From Streptococcus oralis (GTDB lineage Bacteria > Bacillota > Bacilli > Lactobacillales > Streptococcaceae): a stretch of 64,000 bases of DNA. The stretch lies in contig NZ_CP097843.1 of assembly GCF_023611505.1 (NCBI RefSeq), positions 1,426,001-1,490,000 on the forward strand, written 5' to 3'. The notes beneath the pieces were generated by a model. It was not told where the DNA came from. It did not search any database and worked only from the letters and a program-made list of their open reading frames with translations. Positions 1-8,889 of the stretch are shown here, piece after piece; positions within the stretch are counted from its first letter, which is position 1; each line of letters starts with the position of its first letter. The translations under genes were made by a program, and so were the position numbers.

Positions 1-556
1 CTTTCTTTTCTTTCCCATAAGGGACAAAGAGCAGATAAAGGATCAATACTAAAAATCCCGCACTGTAGGCCAAGAAGGTCACTGTCCATCCCAAGGATAA
101 GAGTTGACCTACCACTAGAGTCAAAATCGACGCCCCGACAACTTCTGCTGATCCGCGGAGACCCAGCATCTGAATCCGTGTCTTTCCATGATAGCGTTCG
201 CTGATGATGGAAATAGCCTTGGCATTGATCATCCCCACACCCAAGCCAAATAAAATCCGCATCGCAAAGACAAAGTTGTACTCCTGATACCAGAAGGGAG
301 CTGTTCCACCGATAGAGAGGATGAGAAGTCCCAGACTAATCTGAAGTCGCTCAGGAAGCAAACGCTCCAAAAACCCATTTAAAACCAGCATAATCATGAT
401 TCCAAAAGAAGGGAGACTGACCAGGAGCTCGATTTGTTCTTTGGGGTAGCCCTGATAATAGTCAAACATGGCTGGCAGAGCACTTGAGATGGAAAAGGAG
501 GTAATCAAAACGAGGGAGAGGGCCAAAATACTAGCCCGTTCTAAATATTGTTTCAT
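1..556 (-). CDS. MFS transporter, 3' end outside the window
   Basis: Reading from an ATG at 556 the protein begins MKQYLERASILALSL and stays open to the window edge (about 185 residues). It shows alternating hydrophobic helices, a basic loop after the second helix and a third segment with RILFGLGVGMINAKAIS, as in the N-terminal half of major facilitator superfamily exporters. The C-terminal half is cut off by the window edge, so substrate class cannot be judged. The gene is on the same strand as the following housekeeping genes but separated from the next one by about 110 bp. Confidence 0.75.
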   Translation of the reverse strand, partial: MKQYLERASILALSLVLITSFSISSALPAMFDYYQGYPKEQIELLVSLPSFGIMIMLVLNGFLERLLPERLQISLGLLILSIGGTAPFWYQEYNFVFAMRILFGLGVGMINAKAISIISERYHGKTRIQMLGLRGSAEVVGASILTLVVGQLLSLGWTVTFLAYSAGFLVLILYLLFVPYGKEKK

Positions 557-668
557 GGATTTTCTTTCTATATATTTCTCACTGTTGATCCTTGTAAAAG
601 GAAGATGGCAAGAAAAGAAGGAGCCCGATTGAACTAGAGACTCCGTCCTAACTTTCCTCATAGGAAGA

Positions 669-1292
669 CTATTTTCGCTTGATTTGCTTGATCAGATAGA
701 AGATGAAGCCTGCAACCATATAGGCTACAAAAATGATCAAACACCATTTGATAACCACGTCCCAACCCTTGTTCACATTTAAAAAGAAATATGGGAAGGG
801 ATTGTCCTTGGAATTCGGAATATTGAGTTTTAAGACCAAGCCGTTAAACAAGGCAAAAATCATATAAACCAAGGGCAAGATGGTCCACAAGACTGGATCC
901 CAGATCTTATATTGACCCCGTTTATCAAAGAAGAGGGTGTCGGCTAAAAACCAGAGTGGAACGATATAGTGGCAAAGGAAATTTTCCACACGGTAAAAGT
1001 CTGTCGCAATCGGAGCAAGCATAAAATGATAAATCACACAGGTAATCATGATACTCATGGTAACGCCACCCTTGAGACGAAACAAGGTCGGACTTTGCCA
1101 ATTTTCACCTGAGCGACTCATAACACGAAGCAGATAGCCCGTGAAAATCGTTACCAAAAGATTGGACAACACTGTGTAGTAAAGGAGCATACCAAAGCCA
1201 CCGTGCTTGGTAATCTCTAAATAAACTCCTGTAAATGCCGCTAAAAACAAGAGCACACGACTATAAAAGATAAATTTGTAATTCAGTTTCAT
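669..1292 (-). CDS. Pr6Pr family integral membrane protein
   Basis: This is a 207-residue, very hydrophobic protein with about six predicted membrane segments and a basic C-terminus (KQIKRK). Its pattern (a YYTVLSNLL motif near residue 40, a conserved His in CHYIVPLWF and a WDPVLW segment) matches the Pr6Pr/FAR-17a-like membrane family of Firmicutes, for which no biochemical role is established. It starts 2 bp after the stop of the PhnA-like gene, so the two are probably co-transcribed and translationally coupled. Confidence 0.7.
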   Translation of the reverse strand: MKLNYKFIFYSRVLLFLAAFTGVYLEITKHGGFGMLLYYTVLSNLLVTIFTGYLLRVMSRSGENWQSPTLFRLKGGVTMSIMITCVIYHFMLAPIATDFYRVENFLCHYIVPLWFLADTLFFDKRGQYKIWDPVLWTILPLVYMIFALFNGLVLKLNIPNSKDNPFPYFFLNVNKGWDVVIKWCLIIFVAYMVAGFIFYLIKQIKRK

Positions 1293-1294
1293 GG

Positions 1295-1633
1295 CTAGAT
1301 TTTCTTAACAAACTCTGACTTGAGTTTCATAGCTCCAAAACCATCAATCTTACAGTCGATGTTGTGGTCACCTTCTACGATACGGATATTTTTAACACGA
1401 GTTCCTTGTTTCAAATCCTTTGGCACACCTTTTACTTTCAAGTCCTTGATTAAGGTTACAGTATCACCGTCGGCCAATTTATTTCCATTGGCATCAATAG
1501 CAACAACGCCTTCTTCTACTTCTGCAACTTCAGCAGGGTTCCATTCATAGGCACACTCTGGGCATACCAAGAGATTTCCATCTTCGTAGACATATTCTGA
1601 ATTACATTTTGGGCAATTTGGTAAATTGTTCAT
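1295..1633 (-). CDS. PhnA/YjdM-like zinc-ribbon protein
   Basis: A 112-residue protein with an N-terminal zinc ribbon (C7-x2-C10 and C24-x2-C27) followed by the KOW-like PhnA domain ([14 protein letters not shown]). The family was named for linkage to alkylphosphonate genes in E. coli, but no phosphonate pathway is visible here and the family has no proven role in phosphonate cleavage, so the name should not be read as function. It is the first gene of a two-gene unit with the Pr6Pr protein and has a good promoter of its own. Confidence 0.8.
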   Translation of the reverse strand: MNNLPNCPKCNSEYVYEDGNLLVCPECAYEWNPAEVAEVEEGVVAIDANGNKLADGDTVTLIKDLKVKGVPKDLKQGTRVKNIRIVEGDHNIDCKIDGFGAMKLKSEFVKKI

Positions 1634-1692
1634 AGGTTCTCCTTATAACATTTCACTATTCTTTGAAAATCAAAATTTCTCGAACAGCAACT

Positions 1693-1721
1693 ATTATACC
1701 GTAAAATCCTACTTTTGACAA
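1693..1721 (-). promoter_or_regulatory. Sigma-A promoter of the phnA-like gene
   Basis: On the minus strand a -35 TTGTCA (1716-1721) and a -10 TATAAT (1693-1698) are separated by 17 bp. Transcription would start about 50 bp upstream of the phnA-like start codon. Confidence 0.75.
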
Positions 1722-1742
1722 TGTGTCCTAAGTCCAGCAGAC

Positions 1743-1784
1743 AAAAAAAGTCATGCACTTTTTACAGTTACATGACTTTTAAAA
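1743..1784 (-). terminator. Rho-independent terminator downstream of dpr
   Basis: A 10-bp stem (AAAAGTCATG / CATGACTTTT) with a 15-nt loop is followed by a T-run on the minus strand. The stem is also flanked by A/T runs on the other side, so it could work in both directions. Confidence 0.75.
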
Positions 1785-1843
1785 GATGATTGGTCATGGG
1801 CACTTATCAAGCGCCTCATGATAAAAGGGGTAGCAACTATATC

Positions 1844-2362
1844 TTACAAACCAGGAGCTTGTCCGAGTTCTGCAGCAATCATCCAAACTGTTTTCTCAAG
1901 TTCAGCCTTAGCACCAACAAAGATATCGTTTGTAACATCATCGCCTTCTTCATCAGTTACATCCAAAGCTTTTTGGAAAAGAGCGATGAGGTAACGATAA
2001 ATCGCTAGAACACGTTCCAAGCTTTCTTCAACGTTACGGAATTCTCCTTCTTCTTCTTCGATTTCACTGTGTTGAAGGAATTCTGTCAAAGTTGAATAAG
2101 GTTTGCCGCCAAGGGTGATCAAACGTTCGCTGATTTCGTCAAGATAGCCATCAAGGCTGTCCATGTATTCATCCATTTTTGGATGCCATACGAGGAAACC
2201 ACGACCACGCATATACCAGTGAACTTGGTGAAGGGCAATGTGAGCCACATACAAGTCCGCTACTGCTTGGTTCAATACTTCCTTTGTTTTTGCCAATGCT
2301 ACTGGCGCTGTTTTAGATAATGTTGTTACATCTTTTACTGCTTCTTTTTTCAATTCAACCAT
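1844..2362 (-). CDS. dpr: Dps-like peroxide resistance protein Dpr
   Basis: Ferritin-like iron-storage protein that protects catalase-negative streptococci from Fenton chemistry by oxidising and sequestering Fe(II) in a 12-mer shell. The start is set at 2362 (172 residues, MVELKKEAV) because an AAAGAGGT ribosome binding site lies 6-8 bp upstream; an in-frame ATG 18 bp earlier would put that site inside the gene. Ferroxidase ligands known for streptococcal Dpr appear at H48, H60, D64, D75 and E79. It is monocistronic, with its own promoter and terminator. Confidence 0.93.
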   Translation of the reverse strand: MVELKKEAVKDVTTLSKTAPVALAKTKEVLNQAVADLYVAHIALHQVHWYMRGRGFLVWHPKMDEYMDSLDGYLDEISERLITLGGKPYSTLTEFLQHSEIEEEEGEFRNVEESLERVLAIYRYLIALFQKALDVTDEEGDDVTNDIFVGAKAELEKTVWMIAAELGQAPGL

Positions 2363-2385
2363 ATTTCTTACCTCTTTCATTTTTT

Positions 2386-2444
2386 TGTAACCATCTTCTT
2401 AGTGGTTACAATATAAGTATACTACTACTAGAAAACGATAGCAA
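2386..2444 (-). promoter_or_regulatory. dpr promoter with inverted repeat in the leader
   Basis: The minus strand has -35 TTGCTA (2439-2444), a 17-bp spacer and -10 TATACT (2416-2421). Immediately downstream lies a perfect inverted repeat, TGTAACCA / TGGTTACA (2386-2393 and 2403-2410), spaced by 9 bp. It could be an operator or a 5' UTR hairpin. It does not look like the standard PerR box, so the regulator is not identified. Confidence 0.5.
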
Positions 2445-2511
2445 GGAAAGTGTACTATCTGAGAAAAGTTGTAATAGACTGATAATTTAAGAATAGTCTG
2501 GACAGTTTTAA

Positions 2512-4293
2512 TTAGCCGACTTGCTCGGATTTACTTGAAAATTGGCTTTGATACAGGTCATAATAAAAACCTTTTGCTTGGAGCAAGCTTTCATGATTTC
2601 CCTGCTCAATAATCTGTCCATCCTTAAGAACGAGAATCTTATCTGCTTCTTGAATAGTAGAGAGACGGTGAGCGATAACAAAGCTGGTTCTTCCCTTCAT
2701 CAAGCGTTTCATGGCTTTTTGAATCAAGAGTTCCAAACGGGTGTCAACAGAGGAAGTTGCTTCATCCAGAATGAGAATTTTAGGATTGGCTAGGAGGGCA
2801 CGCGCGATGGTCAAAAGTTGTTTTTGCCCTAGGGAAATATTGCTTGACTCTTGGTTCATCTCCATGTTGTAACCACTAGGAAGAGTTCGGATAAAGTGGT
2901 CTACATTTGCTGCTTTGGCAGCTTCTATTATTTCCTCGTCACTGGCGTCAAGATTTCCAAAACGTAGGTTTTCTTTGATCGTACCTTCATATAGCCAAGC
3001 ATCCTGCAAGACCATCCCAAACTGACGGCGATAGTCTTGACGTGACAACTGGCGAATATCCTGCCCGTCAACCAAGATTGCGCCTGCTGTGACATCGTAA
3101 AAGCGCATAAGCAGATTGATCAAGGTCGTCTTACCAGCTCCAGTAGGACCAACAATCGCCACCATCTCTCCCGGTTGAACTTCTAGATTAAAGTCTCGAA
3201 TCAATGGTTTGTTTTCAACATACTGGAAGTCAACATGTTGGAAGGTCACCTGACCTGTTAAGGGTTCAAGGATTTCGAGTTCTTCTCCCTTGACTTCCTC
3301 TGTCTCATCCAAGATATCGAAGATGCGGTCTAGCGAAGACTTAGCACTTTGCATTTGACCCGCAAGTTGTGTGATGTTTTGGATAGGCTGGCTGACCTGC
3401 CAAACGTACTGAACAAAGGCCTGCATATTCCCCACTGTCAAGCGACCCGCAATCACTTGCAAACCACCAAGAACTGCAACGATCAGATAGGTCAAGTCCG
3501 ATACAGCATGAAGGGCTGGCATCATGAGCCCAGAGATAAAGCTGGCTTTAAAGCCAACACGTTGGAGGTCGTCTGTAATCTTAGAAAATTCTTTATGAGA
3601 AGTTTCCTCACGACCGTAGAGTTTCAAGACATTAAAACCTGTGAGATTTTCCTGCACATAGCCATTCATCCGTCCTAAAATAGCTGCCTGCTCTTTAAAA
3701 TAAGGCTGAGAACGTTTCAGGATACTTCTGGCACCAAAATAGGTCACTGGAATGGATAGAATCACCACTATAGCCAACTGAAAATTCAAGTATAATACCA
3801 TTCCCATCACGAGGACAATCGTCAGAACGCCATTGACAATTTGGAGGAAAGACTGTTGAAGAGCATTAGACACTGTCTCAACGTCACTGGTAAAGCGCCC
3901 CAACAAATCACCAAATTGGTGTTTGTCAAAGAAAGACACAGGGATACGATTGATCTTTTCAGTCATTTCATTTCGCAGATCCTGAGTCATGGACTGGACC
4001 GCATTGGTCATGAAATAGTTGGAATAATAAGAACCAAGTTCATACAAGAGACCTCTAAAGAGGTAAATAATTAAAACAGTTCCGATGTAGCCAGTATTGA
4101 TACGAGCACCTGCAAGACCATTAGCCATATCTAAGAGATTTTTTGTCAACTCCGTAATGGCTAACCCCAAGACAAAAGGCTCCAAGACACTCATGACCAC
4201 ACTCAAAATTTTTAGAAAGACTGCAAAGAAGACAGAAAAACGGTAGGCTTTCAAATAGCTCCACAAACGAGCCAAACTAGATTGTGTTTTCAT
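2512..4293 (-). CDS. ABC exporter half-transporter, subunit with degenerate signature
   Basis: A 593-residue half-transporter: six membrane helices (about 1-310), then a nucleotide-binding domain with Walker A GPTGAGKTT, Walker B/catalytic ILDEATSSVD and a switch H in IAHRLS. The ABC signature is altered to SLGQK instead of LSGGQ. Its partner encoded just upstream carries an Asp in place of the catalytic Glu. These complementary defects are the hallmark of heterodimeric exporters with one degenerate ATP site (LmrCD, BmrCD, TM287/288). It starts 8 bp after the partner's stop with an AGGAGG site. The substrate is unknown; multidrug export is a plausible guess. Confidence 0.85.
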   Translation of the reverse strand: MKTQSSLARLWSYLKAYRFSVFFAVFLKILSVVMSVLEPFVLGLAITELTKNLLDMANGLAGARINTGYIGTVLIIYLFRGLLYELGSYYSNYFMTNAVQSMTQDLRNEMTEKINRIPVSFFDKHQFGDLLGRFTSDVETVSNALQQSFLQIVNGVLTIVLVMGMVLYLNFQLAIVVILSIPVTYFGARSILKRSQPYFKEQAAILGRMNGYVQENLTGFNVLKLYGREETSHKEFSKITDDLQRVGFKASFISGLMMPALHAVSDLTYLIVAVLGGLQVIAGRLTVGNMQAFVQYVWQVSQPIQNITQLAGQMQSAKSSLDRIFDILDETEEVKGEELEILEPLTGQVTFQHVDFQYVENKPLIRDFNLEVQPGEMVAIVGPTGAGKTTLINLLMRFYDVTAGAILVDGQDIRQLSRQDYRRQFGMVLQDAWLYEGTIKENLRFGNLDASDEEIIEAAKAANVDHFIRTLPSGYNMEMNQESSNISLGQKQLLTIARALLANPKILILDEATSSVDTRLELLIQKAMKRLMKGRTSFVIAHRLSTIQEADKILVLKDGQIIEQGNHESLLQAKGFYYDLYQSQFSSKSEQVG

Positions 4294-4301
4294 ATTTCCT
4301 C

Positions 4302-6038
4302 CTATTCTTCTGTTAGAGATGCATTTTTCAACTGCGACTCAGCAATCTCACGATAGATGGCATTGGTCTCCATCAATTCTTCATGTCGACCACGACCCAC
4401 GATTTCACCCTTATCCAGAACGATGATCTGGTCCGCATCCATGATGGTTCCGACACGTTGAGCAACAATTAAAACCGTTGCATTCTGTGTTACTTCCTTG
4501 AGACGACGGCGCAAAATGGCATCCGTACGATAATCCAAGGCTGAGAAAGAATCGTCAAAAATATAGATATCAGGATTCTTTATAACAGCTCGGGCAATTG
4601 AGAGACGTTGTTTCTGTCCTCCAGAAAGGTTGCTTCCACCTTCGGCTAGATGGGTCGCAAAGCCTTCTTCTCGGCTTTCGATAAAATCTTTGGCTTGCGC
4701 CACATCCGCTGCCTGATGTAGGTCTTTGTGACTAGCATCTTCCTTCCCATAGCGGATATTTTCAGCGATAGTTCCTGTAAAGAGTAAAGCCTTCTGCGGG
4801 ATAAAACCAATCTTTTGACGAAGAGACTTGAGGCGGTAATCCCTCACATCGACACCATCAACCTTGATTTTCCCAAGCGTGACATCGTAAAAACGAGGAA
4901 TCAATTGCACAAGAGAGGATTTTCCAGATCCGGTCGATCCGATAAAAGCAATGGTTTCACCTGGTTTAGCACTGAAAGAAATATTGTGCAAAACAGGATT
5001 TTCCGTCTCACCAGGATAGGCAAATGTGACATTTTCAAATTCCAAATATCCGTGAGTTTCTGTCTCTCTGACTCCTCCTTCATTTGGATCAATAGAAATC
5101 GGCATCTCCATAACCTCTTTCAAGCGTTCACTCGAAACCGCTGTACGAGGATACATGGTGAAGAGATTGGATAGGAAAAGGAAGGACAAGAGGGCGTGGA
5201 AACTATATTCGATAAAGGCTACTAGGTCCCCAATTTGCAAGCTTCCTTGTTTTATAGGATCCAGAGCAAACCAGACAATAGCTACAATCATGGCAATGAT
5301 AATCTGAACAAACAAGGGTTCCGTCAAACCGGTTAGTTTAAACAGACGATTGGAATTAGCTGTATAGACTGCATTTTGTCCTGCAAAGCGTTCCTCTTGA
5401 AACTCCTCACGGGCAAAGGCACGAATGACACGGAGTCCCATTAGATTTTCCCTGACATATTGGTTTATCTTATCTAAGGTAGCCTGCTGTTTCTCTGATA
5501 ATGGTCGAGTCTTGACCGCTACATAAATGACCACCACGGCTAAGAAAGGTACTGCAAAGGCCACTATCCAGGCTAATGACGGACTGGTCAGGAAGATCAT
5601 TAAGATACTAGACAGCATCATCATGGGGGTGATGACACCCAGTTTTAAGGTCTGTTCTGCAAACTGCATGAGAACAAAGGCATCACTGGTAATGCGAGTA
5701 ACCAGTGAAGACACTCCAATCTGTTCATATTCATGATGAGAATACTCTTGTAATTTGGCATAGAGATCATCCCTCATATCCTTGACCATATTGGTCGTCA
5801 GCTTACTAGCAGCGTAGGCTAAGACTATACGCCCCAAGGTTCCACATAGGATAATCACCAGCATAATTGCAGCCCAAACATACAATTGCTGTTCATTCCC
5901 TTTATTCACACCTTCATCAATCATCCGAGCCAGAACAGTTGGCAGTCCAAGATTGACAATCACAAAGAAAACCGCTCCAAAGAAATCCAAGAATAACCAC
6001 TTGGGATATTTTTTCAAATAAGACCAAATATAGAGCAT
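4302..6038 (-). CDS. ABC exporter half-transporter, subunit with catalytic Asp
   Basis: A 578-residue half-transporter starting MLYIWSYLKKYPKW; the start at 6038 is preferred over the ATG 15 bp upstream because the AAAGGGGGAG ribosome binding site lies between them. It has six membrane helices and an ATPase domain with Walker A GSTGSGKSS, a canonical signature LSGGQKQR and a Walker B ending FDDSFSALD, where Asp replaces the catalytic Glu. This is the BmrC/LmrC-like partner of the following gene. The pair is inserted between dpr and tpiA. I recall pneumococcus having no such pair at this site, but this is not checked. Confidence 0.85.
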   Translation of the reverse strand: MLYIWSYLKKYPKWLFLDFFGAVFFVIVNLGLPTVLARMIDEGVNKGNEQQLYVWAAIMLVIILCGTLGRIVLAYAASKLTTNMVKDMRDDLYAKLQEYSHHEYEQIGVSSLVTRITSDAFVLMQFAEQTLKLGVITPMMMLSSILMIFLTSPSLAWIVAFAVPFLAVVVIYVAVKTRPLSEKQQATLDKINQYVRENLMGLRVIRAFAREEFQEERFAGQNAVYTANSNRLFKLTGLTEPLFVQIIIAMIVAIVWFALDPIKQGSLQIGDLVAFIEYSFHALLSFLFLSNLFTMYPRTAVSSERLKEVMEMPISIDPNEGGVRETETHGYLEFENVTFAYPGETENPVLHNISFSAKPGETIAFIGSTGSGKSSLVQLIPRFYDVTLGKIKVDGVDVRDYRLKSLRQKIGFIPQKALLFTGTIAENIRYGKEDASHKDLHQAADVAQAKDFIESREEGFATHLAEGGSNLSGGQKQRLSIARAVIKNPDIYIFDDSFSALDYRTDAILRRRLKEVTQNATVLIVAQRVGTIMDADQIIVLDKGEIVGRGRHEELMETNAIYREIAESQLKNASLTEE

Positions 6039-6049
6039 AACTCCCCCTT

Positions 6050-6091
6050 TCATAACTTTTTGATATAGAAAAGAGCGCGCATCTGCACGCC
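6050..6091 (-). promoter_or_regulatory. Possible leader peptide and attenuator hairpin before the ABC exporter
   Basis: The minus strand carries a GC-rich hairpin (GGCGTGC-AGAT-GCGCGCT, 6074-6091) followed by TCTTTTC, which resembles a weak intrinsic terminator. An ATG in the right side of the hairpin (6082) opens a ten-codon reading frame, MRALFYIKKL, ending at 6050, 12 bp before the exporter start codon. AAAGG lies 7 bp before that ATG. The layout resembles leader-controlled drug exporters such as bmrB-bmrCD of Bacillus subtilis, but it is only a candidate. Confidence 0.3.
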
Positions 6092-6151
6092 TTTCTTTCC
6101 CTAAGGAACTTTCCTAGTCTAGAAAAATCCCTCTTTCACAAGAATGCTCCA

Positions 6152-6203
6152 AGTAAAAATAAGACAGGCAGTCAAAGTCACTTAGTACTTTTAACTGTCT
6201 GTC
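6152..6203 (-). terminator. Rho-independent terminator downstream of tpiA
   Basis: On the minus strand a long imperfect stem (GACAGaCAGTtAAA pairing with TTTgACTGcCTGTC) is followed by TTATTTTTA. It lies 15 bp after the tpiA stop and separates tpiA from the ABC exporter. Confidence 0.75.
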
Positions 6204-6217
6204 TAGAATAAGCTAGA

Positions 6218-6976
6218 TTATTTTACAAAATCAAGCAATGCCAAGAAGCTTTCAGCTTCAAGTGACGCACCACCAACAAGGGCACCGTCAACGTCTGGGC
6301 AAGCCATGTATGAAGCAACGTTTTCAGGTTTAACAGAACCACCGTATTGAACACGAACTTTGTCCGCAACTTCTTGACCAAAGTCAGCTGCTACGACGTC
6401 ACGAACAACTTTACACATTTTTTGTGCATCGTCTTGTGAAGCTGATTTACCGGTACCGATAGCCCAGATTGGCTCGTAAGCGATAACTGTTGAAGCAACT
6501 TGTTCAGCTGTCAAGCCAGCCAATGCAGCAGATACTTGAGCACCTACGAATTCAGCCGCTTTACCAGCTTCGTAAGTTTCAAGTGACTCACCACAACAGA
6601 TGATTGGAAGCATACCGTTTGCAAAGATTGCTTTTGCTTTTTTGTTGATATCTTCGTCAGTTTCATGGAAGTAGTCACGACGTTCTGAGTGACCGATCAC
6701 AACGTAGTCTGTACCGATTTCTTTCAAAACTTGTGGGCTAGTTTCACCAGTGAACGCACCTGCATTTTCAAAGTAGCAGTTTTGAGCAGCAACTTTAAGG
6801 TTTGAACCTTTAGCAGCAGCAAGAACAGCTGTCAAATCAACTGCAGGAGCTGCGATACCTGCTTCAACAAGGTCTGATGAAGGAAGTTTTGATGCAACGG
6901 CTTCAACGAATGCTTTTGCTTCTTCTGGATTTTTGTTCATTTTCCAGTTACCAGCGATAAATGGTTTACGTGACAT
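6218..6976 (-). CDS. tpiA: Triosephosphate isomerase
   Basis: Glycolytic enzyme interconverting dihydroxyacetone phosphate and glyceraldehyde 3-phosphate; cytosolic TIM barrel, 252 residues. The start at 6976 ([14 protein letters not shown]) is chosen because AAAGAGGT lies just upstream; the longer open frame to 7039 would include the promoter. Catalytic signatures are visible: the N-terminal Lys in GNWKMN, His in GHSERR, and Glu in [11 protein letters not shown], plus the phosphate-binding GGS near the C-terminus. It is a single-gene unit with its own promoter and terminator and shows the strong codon bias of an abundant protein. Confidence 0.96.
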   Translation of the reverse strand: MSRKPFIAGNWKMNKNPEEAKAFVEAVASKLPSSDLVEAGIAAPAVDLTAVLAAAKGSNLKVAAQNCYFENAGAFTGETSPQVLKEIGTDYVVIGHSERRDYFHETDEDINKKAKAIFANGMLPIICCGESLETYEAGKAAEFVGAQVSAALAGLTAEQVASTVIAYEPIWAIGTGKSASQDDAQKMCKVVRDVVAADFGQEVADKVRVQYGGSVKPENVASYMACPDVDGALVGGASLEAESFLALLDFVK

Positions 6977-7010
6977 TTCACATACCTCTTTTTTCATTTT
7001 ATTCACTATT

Positions 7011-7039
7011 ATTCTATCATATTTATAAGGAGCTTGCAA
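7011..7039 (-). promoter_or_regulatory. Sigma-A promoter of tpiA
   Basis: On the minus strand -35 TTGCAA (7034-7039), a 17-bp spacer and -10 TAGAAT (7011-7016), placing the transcription start about 30 bp upstream of the tpiA start codon. Confidence 0.75.
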
Positions 7040-7072
7040 ACCTTACTCTAATTTTCAAGATTTTTCAAGCGA

Positions 7073-7750
7073 CTAATCTTGCCACAAATTCATAGCATCG
7101 AGGAAATCAGCTGAAGCCTGAACTTGTTTGGGATTGTTCGCTTCTCGCTCTGCTCGTTTGGCCTCCACCTGAGCCACAGACTGGATACCTTCATGGCGCC
7201 AGTTACGAAGGATTGCCTGAATGTACTTCCAGTTTGGTTTGCCATTAAAAACCGCCTCTCGGAGAGCTTCCTTGATCAAATCCGCCTTGATTCCATCTTC
7301 TTTGACAGTCTTGGAAAGATCTTCGATTTCAAATGGTGTTAACAAGCGCCCCAATTCCTGCTGAAAGGTTTCAACCAGATCCTTCAATTGATTTTTGGAG
7401 TTTGGGGCAGTTGTAGCTGGAGTTTGGCTATCTAGCAAGCTATCCAAGCTTTCAAAAGCCAGACTAGCATCAAAAATCAGCTCAATTTCCCCATTTAGTT
7501 CAATGGTCCGATATTGTAGCAAACCATTTTCAGTCAAATTCGAAATGGATTGGTTGACATCTGCCACCTCTTTCCCAATGATTTCAGCTATTTGGCTAGG
7601 CGAAACATCTCCTAGGGCTGTGGTATTTTGTAAATAGAAAAATTGCCAGACCAGAAAATCTTCGCTGGAAGGAAAGAGTTCCTTAAAATGCAAGAGCAGG
7701 GCACTTGGCAAAACCAAGTTCCCTGATTTGAAAGCGTCAAAATATGTCAT
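7073..7750 (-). CDS. DnaD-domain protein
   Basis: A 225-residue protein. The N-terminal about 80 residues resemble a winged helix (SPSQIAEIIGKEVADVNQSISNLTENGLLQYR). The C-terminal part (about 120-200) has the DnaB2/DnaD domain, including the conserved region GKPNWKYIQAILRNWRHEG. DnaD-type proteins help load the replicative helicase in Firmicutes, mainly during primosome assembly. This is a short member and may be a paralogue rather than the essential DnaD. Its start is 8 bp after the metA stop, so it is probably transcribed with metA. Confidence 0.85.
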   Translation of the reverse strand: MTYFDAFKSGNLVLPSALLLHFKELFPSSEDFLVWQFFYLQNTTALGDVSPSQIAEIIGKEVADVNQSISNLTENGLLQYRTIELNGEIELIFDASLAFESLDSLLDSQTPATTAPNSKNQLKDLVETFQQELGRLLTPFEIEDLSKTVKEDGIKADLIKEALREAVFNGKPNWKYIQAILRNWRHEGIQSVAQVEAKRAEREANNPKQVQASADFLDAMNLWQD

Positions 7751-7758
7751 AATTCCTC

Positions 7759-8703
7759 TTATAAATATCCAAATGCAGCCGCATCATCCTCTACCTTTTT
7801 CCAGTCAAAAGGGGTTTCCTGATAAACTGCATAGTTTACCCAATTGCTGAAAAAGAGGGCAGCTGATGAAGACCAACAGAGACACGGTGTCTCATTCACA
7901 TCATCATTTTTAAAGTAGTTCTCTGGGATATGAGGGTCGAGCCCCGCCTCATAATCACGAAAATACTCTCTTGCTAAAGTGTCACGATCGTACTCCAAAT
8001 GGCCAAAACTATAAATCTCACGCAGATCTCGACTAGCTAGGATGGAAACCCCAACCTCAGGACCTTCTGACAGAATCTCAAGATTGGTCTTGTTTAAGAT
8101 TTCTTCTTTTAAAATCTCAGTATGACGAGAATGAGGAGCTACATAGCGATCATCAAAACCTCTAAAAAGAAGGTGCCCCTCTTTTAAGGTATCCTGTGGG
8201 TAAATACCTGATAGTTTCCGATCCATCTGGTGCTTTTCAACGGCATAGCGAACATAAAGACCTGCTTGTGCACCCCAACATATATGCAGGGTTGAAAAAA
8301 CATGCGTCTTGGACCATTCGATGACCTGCTTGAATTCCTCCCAGTAATCCACCTCCTCAAAAGGCAAATGCTCCACTGGTGCTCCCGTGATAATCATTCC
8401 ATCAAAAAAGTCATTCTTGACCTCTGGAAAAGTCTTATAGAAAGTTTCCATATGTTCGGCACGAGTCGTCTTTGAACGATGCGTCTCCATATACAAGAAA
8501 TCAATATCTAATTGCAACGGTGTATTAGCCAAATGCCGCAAAAGTTGCGTTTCTGTTACCATCTTTTGGGGCATGAGATTTAAAATCAAAATCCTCAAGG
8601 GGCGAATATCCTGATGAGCGGCCCGTTGGTCGTCCATCACAAAGATATTTTCTGTCCTTAAAATCTCAACAGCTGGTAATTTTTTATCAAGTCGAATCGG
8701 CAT
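7759..8703 (-). CDS. metA: Homoserine O-acetyltransferase (MetA family)
   Basis: Class-I glutamine-amidotransferase-like enzyme that acylates homoserine as the first committed step of methionine synthesis. The 314-residue length is typical. The catalytic Cys lies in [11 protein letters not shown] (about residue 143) and the His/Glu pair in SFGHLEYD. Residue 111 is Glu (GAPVEH), which in Bacillus MetA selects acetyl-CoA; Gly at this site selects succinyl-CoA. O-acetylation is therefore predicted despite the family name. It heads a two-gene unit with the DnaD-domain gene. No S-box or T-box leader was recognised upstream. Confidence 0.93.
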   Translation of the reverse strand: MPIRLDKKLPAVEILRTENIFVMDDQRAAHQDIRPLRILILNLMPQKMVTETQLLRHLANTPLQLDIDFLYMETHRSKTTRAEHMETFYKTFPEVKNDFFDGMIITGAPVEHLPFEEVDYWEEFKQVIEWSKTHVFSTLHICWGAQAGLYVRYAVEKHQMDRKLSGIYPQDTLKEGHLLFRGFDDRYVAPHSRHTEILKEEILNKTNLEILSEGPEVGVSILASRDLREIYSFGHLEYDRDTLAREYFRDYEAGLDPHIPENYFKNDDVNETPCLCWSSSAALFFSNWVNYAVYQETPFDWKKVEDDAAAFGYL

Positions 8704-8863
8704 AATACCCTCCTAACAGTTCTCTATTTCGGGAATGATGTTGTCTGTTTGAAAGTAAAAACCTCCAAATACTTCTTCCCTATATTATACTGTATGAAGA
8801 TATAGTTTTCAATTATAGTTTTTCTCTAACTAGCTATAGTTAATTTATATAGCGGATGAAGAG

Positions 8864-8887
8864 AAAACAGCCCCAAGGACTGTTTTT
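8864..8887 (-). terminator. Rho-independent terminator downstream of apt
   Basis: The minus strand shows AAAACAG pairing with CTGTTTT around a short TCC/GGG extension, followed by CTCTT. It starts 3 bp after the apt stop codon. Confidence 0.7.
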
Positions 8888-8889
8888 CA

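Noticed and set aside
1790-2008. Plus-strand frame opposite the 3' end of dpr
   Set aside because: Antisense to a conserved gene and without recognisable translation signals.
2512-6038. Identification of the ABC pair as PatA/PatB
   Set aside because: The two genes are adjacent and lie at a different locus from the one I recall for patAB; sequence identity cannot be tested here, so only 'heterodimeric exporter' is claimed.
8704-8889. S-box or T-box riboswitch upstream of metA
   Set aside because: No conserved riboswitch elements or long leader structure were seen; the only clear hairpin is the apt terminator.
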